DNA of 64,000 bases from assembly GCF_030445035.2 (NCBI RefSeq), contig NC_080702.1, positions 12,594,029 to 12,658,028 of the forward strand, read 5' to 3'. A program made the translations under genes and the position numbers. The stretch is from Dasypus novemcinctus. Taxonomy: Eukaryota; Chordata; Mammalia; Cingulata; Dasypodidae. Shown here in pieces: positions 56,861 through 64,000 of the stretch. How positions within the stretch are numbered: position 1 is the stretch's first letter; each line of letters opens with the position of its first letter. Under the pieces are notes generated by a model that searched no databases, was not told the origin of the DNA, and worked only from the letters and a program-made list of their open reading frames with translations.

Positions 56861-57184
56861 CTATTCACTACAGCACCTAAAAAAATATGTACCTGAGAAT
56901 AAATTTAAACAAAGAGATGAATGACCTGTACAATGAAAACCACAAAACACTACTGAAAAGAAATTAAAGAAGACCTAATAAATGGCAAGATATTACCTAA
57001 AGTGATCTACGGATTAAATGCAATACTTCTCAAAATCTCTATGGTCTTTTTTTTGGAAGAAATGGAAAGAGTTGATCCTCAAATTCATATGGAATAGCAA
57101 GAGGTCCCAACTAGCAAAATCAATCTTTCAGAAGTCTCACAACTAAATAACAACCACATGCAACCAGGATATCATGCCATATCA
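56861..57184 (+). repeat. L1 ORF2 fragment, copy B
   Basis: Homologous to 51710-52090: CACTACAGCACCTAAAAAAA, CCTCAAATTCATATGGAATA and CAACCACATGCAACCAGGAT. Confidence 0.65.
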
Positions 57185-57673
57185 TACAACCAAGCCAAGG
57201 TCCACAGGAAGGAGGAATACAGTAAGGATTAGAGTGGACTTAATGATATTCTATTCATGAACTATTGTGGTTAATAATCGAGAAAATGTGGCATTGGTGT
57301 GGAAAAAGTGGCCATGGTGACTGCTGGGTGCGGGGAATGGGAGGAAGAGATGAGATGTGAAGGGACTTGGAGATGTCCTGAGTGGTGCTGCAGGGACAAC
57401 TGCCGGACATTGTATGTCCTCCCATGGCCCACTGGATGGAACGTGGGAGAGTGTGGGCTATGGTGTGGACCACAGGCCATGGGGTGCAGTGATGCCCAGA
57501 GATGAACTCACCAGATGCAATGGATTTGTCATGATGATGGGGGAGAGTGTTACTGTGGGGGGAGTGGTGGGGTGGGGGCGGTGGGGGGGTGAATGGGGAC
57601 ATCATATTTTTTGAATGTAGTATTTTTTTAAAAAATGAATAAATAAAATTAAATGAAAAAAAAAAAAAAAAAA
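57185..57673 (+). mobile_element. Retroposon family copy with polyA tail
   Basis: G-rich version of the family 3' end (GGAGAGTGTGGGCTATGG, GGGGACATCATATTTTTTGA) ending in an A16 run at 57657-57673. It is absent from the equivalent place in copy A (52090), so it inserted after the A/B duplication. Confidence 0.65.
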
Positions 57674-59620
57674 GAACTAGAAAAATCTGGTCTGTTCTCC
57701 AGGGGAAAAAAACAATCAGCAGATACAGCCCCAAAGGAACACAGAAAGAATGATGAGACAAAGCAGTTATTAAGTCTCTGCTCAATGAGAAAGGTAAATA
57801 CTCTCCTTGGAATGAAAGAAAAGATAGTTCAAAACAAAGAAACAAACAACAAAAAGATGTAAAAGGGAAACTTTAGACCTACATATAAAACATCTAAACT
57901 CAGGGACAAACCAGCAAGATGGTGGCCAGAGGAAGGAGTTCCGAGTCAGTTCATGCTACAGGACAGTTAGCAAACACACTGAGCTATCTACTAAAGCACC
58001 TGTTTGGGGGCTCCAGGAGACCAGAAAAGCATCCTCCAACATCCCTGAAAGCATGGAAGGAGGACACTGCCCATCTGCAGAGAAGATTTATAAGTAGAAC
58101 ACTCCACACCCCAGAGGCTGGCGCCCATCTTCCAGAGGCAGCACAAGACATCTTGGAGCTATTCCTCAGCTGCAATCAGAAGTTCCACTTCCCAAAACTG
58201 GCAGAGGAAGAGAAGACTGGGCACCAGCTTCAGATAATGATTAGTAAAGTAAATTAGGCAGTCTAAAGTATAATGTTTAGAATGGCTAAAATTTGAACCT
58301 ATCCAAGTCAGAAAGAGGCTGTGTTGTAGGCAGCACATCTCAGCCTAGCAAAATGGCTCAGATTGTACCGAGATGGCCTCCGGCGCTAGCTGGCTCGCCA
58401 ACCTGAAAGCTGCTTCTTTCCCCAGCAACAAGACAGAGCGAGCAACCTATACACTCCGTCCCCTTTGCCCAGCCAATCAGCGCATGCCACACTCCCCTCA
58501 ACCCCCACCCTAGCCCTTATAAGCTGTTGCACTTCCCTAACAAATCAGACCTGCGCCACCAGCCTGTGTCTCCAGAGCGGTTACTGTGTGTTATTGGGTT
58601 ACTGTGTGTTATTGTGCTCTGTTCCTCCTTACCTTGGGAGGCCCCCAGGCCGCTCCTCAGTGCACACTGGCGGCAACAAGGCTGGTAACCACTATTTTAA
58701 CTCTGCCCCTGGCACAAGGAGAAAATTCCAGTGATGTAAGGACAGCCTTCTTTCCATCCTCATCAGACTGTAGCTCTAGGCTAAGCCCTAGCCCCACCTC
58801 CAGCAGGGAGGAGGCTGTGGGGCCCTGCACCAGCCTCTCCAGGAAAATAAAGGTCATGCCTCAGAGGACTACAATCATTCTACTCTGACTGCTTCAGGGG
58901 CTATTCTGGAATTGGAAGCTCCGTTTCCCAAAAAACAGGGAAGGAAGGGATGGTTGGCCACCAACTGCAGCTAGTGATTAGTAAATATGGCTGGCTGAAA
59001 TAGAACCCTAAGAACAGGTAAAGTTTGAACCTGTCCAAGTCAGAAAGAGGCCAGTGGACACCATTTTGACTTTGCCCCCAGCATGAGGGGAAGCTGGGCT
59101 GGCTGAAAATCATAGTGATCGTAGGGACTGGCTTCTTGTACCGAGATCAGCCTGCAGCCCTAGCCTAGGCATCAGCCCCACCTCTACCAGGGAGGAAGCT
59201 GGCGGGCCCTGCACCAGCCTCTCTGGAGAACTGCGGGAACATTCGGCTGGCAGACTGAATACTGGGAAGACTACCAGGGCAACTATGGTCATTTTGCACA
59301 TGCACAGCATAGCATGTTGCCCACACCTGCAGCTCTATCCCTGCCAATGCAGGGGAGGGGACTTTAAGCTTCCTCAGTCTCTCTAGGTGACTACAGTCTA
59401 GGTCTGCGCACCCTGGATCATTCCACACAGCTGTGGCACTATCCATACCCTGCAAAGAAGAAGGGAGGAGATTCATCAGTCCTTGGGAAACAAGGGCAGC
59501 TGGAGTCTCCACTGCGTTCAACACCAATTATATCCTTGGCTCCCACTACACAACTGGCAAGGGAGAAAGTGCAAAAAAACCCTAAAGAGAGAAACTGCAC
59601 CCAGAATAAATACATCTAGT
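57674..59620 (+). repeat. L1 5'-UTR-like segment with two tandem monomers, copy B
   Basis: It starts GAACTAGAAAAATCTGG and includes CCAGCAAGATGGTGGCCAGA (57910). One unit covers about 58150-58850, including the LTR, and repeats at 58895-59220; both have CC(C/T)AAAACTGGC or CCCAAAAAACAGG, GTCAGAAAGAGG and TGCACCAGCCTCTC. It leads into ORF1-like coding sequence near 59620. Confidence 0.55.
58322..58678 (+). mobile_element. Solo LTR inside L1 5'-UTR monomer
   Basis: A 357-bp element starts TGTTGTAGGCAGC and ends GGCGGCAACA, with a perfect 6-bp target duplication AGGCTG at 58316-58321 and 58679-58684. It has a TTATAAG TATA-like box at 58518-58524 and AACAAA instead of AATAAA at 58539-58544. A GTTACTGTGTGTTATTG unit is repeated in U5. 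Confidence 0.92.
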
Positions 59621-59837
59621 AAGCCAGATGGCAAGATACCAACAAAAACTGCAATCCATACAAAGAAACAGGAAGATATCACCCAGGTAAAGGAACAAGG
59701 TAAGCCTCCTGATGACATAAAGGAGCTGAGACAACTAATCATAGATGTTCAAACAAATCACCTTAACAAATTCAATGAGATGACTAAAGAGATTAGGTAT
59801 ATTAAGACAATACTGATGCTCCTTGCCTGCAATACTT

Positions 59838-60702
59838 GAAGCCCCCTATGGTACAAAACTACTTCAAAAATGAAGCCCAATATATCCACTGCCTTGCCAA
59901 TGGGCCCTACTTTGTAATTTGTGTTCCTGAGTCTAATGGATTGGGACTCAGATGTGACCTTTCTACACATGCCTCTTATGTCACTTTTACTGAACCTGTG
60001 GTTGGTTGGGGTTGGTATATACCAAGGAACTTAAATCTCTGGACTGGGCATGTGCCTGAGCCTCAGCAGAGCTGCAAATCCTACTCTCCGGTTTGTTGAA
60101 CTTACTACACAGGTCAGCTAGGAGGTAAAGATGGTCAACCACCATGTCAGGGAGCTGAGAGTGCCTATAACTCCAAGCAGGAGAATCGCATCCATCAACC
60201 ATGTGGGCTCTAGGCTCCTTCTCGATACAGAGGTGGAGTGGACATCACCAAACCAGGGTCCACAGCATGGAGGAATAAAATACAAATTACAGTGAATTTA
60301 CAGGTATTCTACTATAGAACTACTGTGACTACTAATGGTCGAAACTGGAGCATTGATCTGGAGAAAGTGGCCACGGTAGTTGCTGAGGGTAGGAAGAGGG
60401 AAGAGGAGATGAGATGTGGGGACATTTTCGGGACTTGAAATTATCCTAAATGATATTGCAGGGACAGATGCTGGACATTATATATCTTACCATAACCCAC
60501 TGAATGGCCTGGGGAGAGTGTTAACTACAATGTAAACTATTATCTATGTGGTGCAGCAGTCCTCCAAAATGTATTCACCAAAAGCAATGAATGTGCGACA
60601 GTCGATATATGTGGGAACCTCTTATATTTTTTAATGTAACATTTTTTGTGATCTACGTATCTTTTAAAAAGAGAAGACAACTTAATAAAAAATTAAAAAA
60701 AG
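59838..60702 (+). mobile_element. Retroposon family copy in L1 ORF1
   Basis: An 865-bp family member with TATATACCAAGGAACTTAAA, GAGTGCCTATAACTCCAAGC, GTGGAGTGGACATCACCA and an A-rich end. It is longer at the 5' side than the 51091 copy and parallels the reverse complement of 62730-63720. Confidence 0.65.
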
Positions 60703-61324
60703 ATGGCACTGGAAGAGCACAAATTTCAAAGTACATGCAGAAAAATTGGAGATCTTATGGGAATTAAAGGTGCAATAAATGAAATTTTAAAAATACTGGA
60801 GTCATATAACAGATTTGAGGAGGCAGAAAAAAGGACTGGTGAGCTGGAAGAAATAGCTTCTCAAAGCAAAAGTAAAAAAGAACAGTGGAAGAAAGAATGG
60901 AAAAAATTGAACAAGGTCTCAGGGAACTAAATGACAACAAAAGATGTGGAAACATATGTGTAAAAGGTGTCCAACAAGGAGAAAAGGGGAAAAGGGTAAT
61001 AGGAATGTTTTAAGAAATAACGGTAGAAAATTTCACAACCCTATTAAAGGACATGGATATCCATATCTAAGAAGCACAACGCACTCCCTTATGTATAATT
61101 TCAAAGAGTACAACCCCAAGACATATTAATTATAATGTCAAATACCAAAGACAGAGAATTCTGAGCAAGAGAGAACCAATGCATAACATATAAGGGACAC
61201 CCAATAAGATTAACTACAGAGTTCCCATGGAGGCAAGAGAGAGTGGTGAGTGTTACAGGTCTTTTAGAATTTGTTCAGTAGGTCTTCTGGTTCTTGCTGG
61301 AAGACCCTTACTTTCCCCATATTT

Positions 61325-61933
61325 TTTTTTCTTTCCATCCCCTGCCCTGCTGTTATTGCGGTCTGTGTCCATTTGCTGTGTGATCTTGTTTATCAATTTC
61401 TCTTTTTTGTCTTCTCTTCTCATCTTTGTCCTTTAAGATTCACCAGGATTCCATCCTGGGGAACTCTAAACTGGAGAGAAGTTCCCTGTCAATTCTACCA
61501 CCTCAGTTCCTGGTCTCTTGCAGCGCTTCACCTTGACTCTTCCCTTGTCTCTTTTTTAATGTCATCTTCTTGCTGCATGACTCACACAGGTGCTGACTCA
61601 CTGTGTGGGCACTCAGCTCAACATGCAGGCACTGGCTCGCCATACGGGCACTCGTGTGGGCATTCAATATGCCACCCAGACACTCACGTGTGTACTTGGC
61701 TCACCAAGTGGGGACTCAGTTTGTCATGTGGACACTCAGCTCACCATGAGGACACTCGGCTCACCATATGGGCACTTGGCTTAGTGCAAACATTTGGCTC
61801 GTCACGCTGACAATGGCTTGCCATACAGGCACACTTTCTCTTCTTTTTCACCAGGAGACACTAGGGACCAAACCTGGGACTTCCCCTATGGTAGGCAGAG
61901 ACCCTATCACATGAGTCACATGTGCTTCCCACG
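61325..61933 (-). mobile_element. SINE with expanded internal minisatellite, minus strand
   Basis: A perfect 12-bp duplication TTCCCCATATTT lies at 61313-61324 and 61934-61945. At about 609 bp it is nearly twice the DAS length. 61580-61840 is an array of about 19-20 bp units (GGCACTCGGCTCACCATG theme), as in 35406-35728. The minus-strand head reads GGAAGCACATGTGACTCATG. Confidence 0.8.
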
Positions 61934-62329
61934 TTCCCCATATTTAACAATAAAGTTAAGTTCACCTTAGTAAACTGGGTATTCTTAAAAACCATAAAAA
62001 GAAGACAACATTGGTATGATATATTTAAGATACTGTGAAGGAAAAATTTCCAGTTAAGAATCTTATACCCGGTAAGATTGTCTTTCAAAATTGAGGGTGA
62101 GTTTAGAATATTCACAGATAAACAGAAATTGAGAGAGTTTATAATCAAGAGACCAGCTTTGCAGGAAATATTAAAGGGTATGTTACAGCCTGAAAAGAAA
62201 AATCAGGACAGAGAGTCTAGAAATATAGAGTATGTAAGAAAAAGTAACCGAAAGTGTCAAAAGAGTGGTAAAATAAAAAATGACAGATAAAACACCAATA
62301 TTTAAGAATCAACCTAACATTGTAAATCA

Positions 62330-62720
62330 CTTGTATTCAGAAAACTACAACTCATTGTTAAAAGAAATTTAAAAAGATGTAAATAATTGGAAGAACACGC
62401 CATGCTCACATATTAGAAGACTAAATATCATTAAGATGTAAATTCTACTCAAATTGATATACAGATTCTATGCAACTCTGATAGAAATTCCAACACCATT
62501 TTTTAAATAATTGGAAAGCATGATTATCAAATTTATTTGGAAGGTTAAGGGGTCCTGAATACCAGGAACACCTTAAAGAAGAAAACTGAAGTTGGAGGAC
62601 TCTCACTTCTGGACTTTAAATCGTATTACCAAGATATACTGGTGAAAACACCATGGTACTGAAATAAAGACAGATACATAGACCAACGGAAATGAAGTGA
62701 CGGTTTCACAAACCATCCGT
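62330..62720 (+). repeat. L1 ORF2 fragment
   Basis: ATTCTACTCAAATTGATATA, TATCAAATTTATTTGGAAGG and CATGGTACTGAAATAAAGAC follow the ORF2 order. It covers the same ORF2 region as 56861-57184 and part of 53310-53690. Confidence 0.65.
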
Positions 62721-62729
62721 TTTTATTTT

Positions 62730-64000
62730 ATTAACACATTTCTTTTTATTAAAGTTAACAGATGACACAGAATGTTACATTAAAAAAACATAAGAGGTGC
62801 CCATATAACCTAGTCCCCAACTCCCACCTCCATCATTTTTGTAATCTGTATTTTTCTGAAGATAAATACATCACAAAAAAGGTTATATTATAAAAAAAGA
62901 GGTTCCCATATACCCCCCATTCCCCCACCCCACTCCTCCCACATAAACAACCTCCCACATCATTGTGGCACACTCACTGCACTTGGCGAACACATTTTGG
63001 AGCACTGCTGCACCACGTGGATAATAGTTTACCCTGTAGTTCACACTCTCCCCCAGTATATTCAGTGGGTTATGGCAGGATATATAATGTCCAGCATCTG
63101 ACCCTGCAATATCACTTAAGAAAATCCCAAGTCCCAAAAATGCCTGCTCATCACATCTATCTTCCCTCTCCCTGCCCGCAGCATCTACTGTGGCCACATT
63201 CTTCACGTCAATGATACAATTTCTTCTATTACTAGTCACAATAGTTTCATAGTACAATATCAGTAAGTCCACTCTAATCCATGTTTTATTCCTCCATTCT
63301 GTGGACCCTGGGGATGGTGATGTCCACTCTACCTCTATATAAAGAAGAGGCATAGATTCCTCATGACTGATGGATGTAATTCTCCTGCTTGCAGTTGTGG
63401 GCAGTCTTCGTTCCCTGGTGTGGTGGTTGACCATCTTCACCTCCCTGTTAGCTGACCTGGGTAAGTCCAATGAAACAGAGAGTAGGGATTGCAACTCTGC
63501 TGAGGCTCAGGGCCCAGCTGGTACATGGGCAGTTCAGAGATTCAAGTCCCCTGAGTACACGCCATACATATTATGAACCACAGGCTCAGAAAAAGTGACA
63601 GGAGAGGCATGTGTAGACAGGTCATATCTGAGTCCAGCTCCATCACTCTCAGGAGCACAAATCCCAAAGTAGGGCCTATTGACATGGCAAAGAACTCAAA
63701 ATCCATCTGCCATGACCATATACTCTGTGGGTCTCCATAGCCTTCAGGAGAACCAGTACCTAGGGTTGTATCTCCTGAAGCTGTTTCTGGGGTCCTGCTG
63801 AGGTGTGAGTAAGCACAACCACTCTGATGACCCCCCAACTCATTTTTTAAGACTGTCATCCATATATACTCATTTCTCTTTGCCATTTCCCCCTTTTATA
63901 CAAGGTAAAACAGCAGTTTTTAACACATCCTATATGTAGGCTGAGATACTCTGTTGGTCTGAGTTGACCTTTTATTCAAGGTCTCTTTCTAGTTGCATCA
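62730..64000 (-). mobile_element. Retroposon family copy, minus strand, running off the window
   Basis: T-rich left end, ACAGAATGTTACATTAAA, CCATATACCCCCCATTCCC, then the family body to the window edge. It holds a 203-codon minus-strand ORF (62883-63494) that is not conserved in sister copies. Confidence 0.6.

Larger units (their letters stand above)
59621..62290 (+). pseudogene. L1/HAL1 ORF1, interrupted by a retroposon and a SINE
   Basis: RNA-binding ORF1-type protein remnant. The N-terminal part (59621-59837) ends in a coiled-coil-like stretch (NKFNEMTKEIRYIK). The coiled coil resumes at 60703-60930 (ILESYNRFEEAEKRTGELEE). Later sequence (61040-61220) is in broken frames. The C-terminal domain at 62078-62200 reads SFKIEGEFRIFTDKQKLREF and ALQEILKGML, typical of L1 ORF1 ends. 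Insertions at 59838-60702 and 61325-61933 split it. Confidence 0.65.

Noticed and set aside
57255-57845. 196-codon minus-strand ORF
   Set aside because: It spans a retroposon tail, its polyA run and adjacent L1 5'-UTR-like DNA, so it crosses an insertion boundary.
62883-63494. 203-codon minus-strand ORF
   Set aside because: It lies wholly inside a retroposon-family copy, has no domain, and sister copies are interrupted at corresponding places; chance open frame.

Overview
The window looks like nuclear DNA of an armadillo-type xenarthran, most likely Dasypus. The main evidence is several full-length copies of the tRNA-derived DAS SINE on both strands, flanked by clean target-site duplications. 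L1/HAL1 and MIR remnants also mark it as mammalian. I see no convincing host protein-coding gene. The window is an accessory, repeat-on-repeat landscape dominated by endogenous retroviruses (ERVs) and LINE-driven retroposons.

Layout. 1-2402: 3' end of a class I (gamma-type) ERV with pol tail, env and LTR. 2403-4080: head of a class II ERV on the minus strand (gag, Lys-type primer site, LTR), directly abutting the first. 4.1-19.2 kb: old repeats, L1/HAL1, MIR and SINEs. 19.3-24.2 kb and 34.4-44.5 kb: an old duplicated block, with a third partial copy near 22.6 kb. 24.4-28.2 kb and 30.8-32.9 kb: two long minus-strand copies of a polyA-tailed retroposon. 35791-43878: a complete class II provirus with LTRs, tRNA-Lys1,2 primer site, gag, pro, pol, env and polypurine tract. 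47-64 kb: stacked L1 segments, solo LTRs, SINEs and the same retroposon family.

The provirus is the centrepiece. gag, pro and pol lie in successive -1 frames. The gag-pro overlap carries a textbook frameshift cassette: a TTTAAAC heptamer, a 6-nt spacer and a GC-rich stem whose loop can form an H-type pseudoknot. env opens 4 nt after a strong splice acceptor and encodes an unusually long (about 93 aa) arginine-rich signal peptide, like the Rec/Rem/Rej leaders of betaretroviruses. The LTRs differ at 8 positions plus one 1-bp indel, so the insertion is fairly recent. It is nevertheless defective: pol has two in-frame stops and a frame change, env has several frame changes, and the start of gag is shifted. 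Its 3' LTR has been split by a 628-bp solo LTR of another, apparently related family, with a 5-bp target duplication; the 5' LTR is uninterrupted.

Five further solo LTRs (21.7, 33.9, 47.6, 55.0 and 58.3 kb) each have a perfect 6-bp target duplication, indicating repeated class II ERV insertion followed by LTR-LTR recombination. One carries two GC-rich minisatellites and a 23-G run. Boundaries were read by eye; family names are given only where structure supports them.
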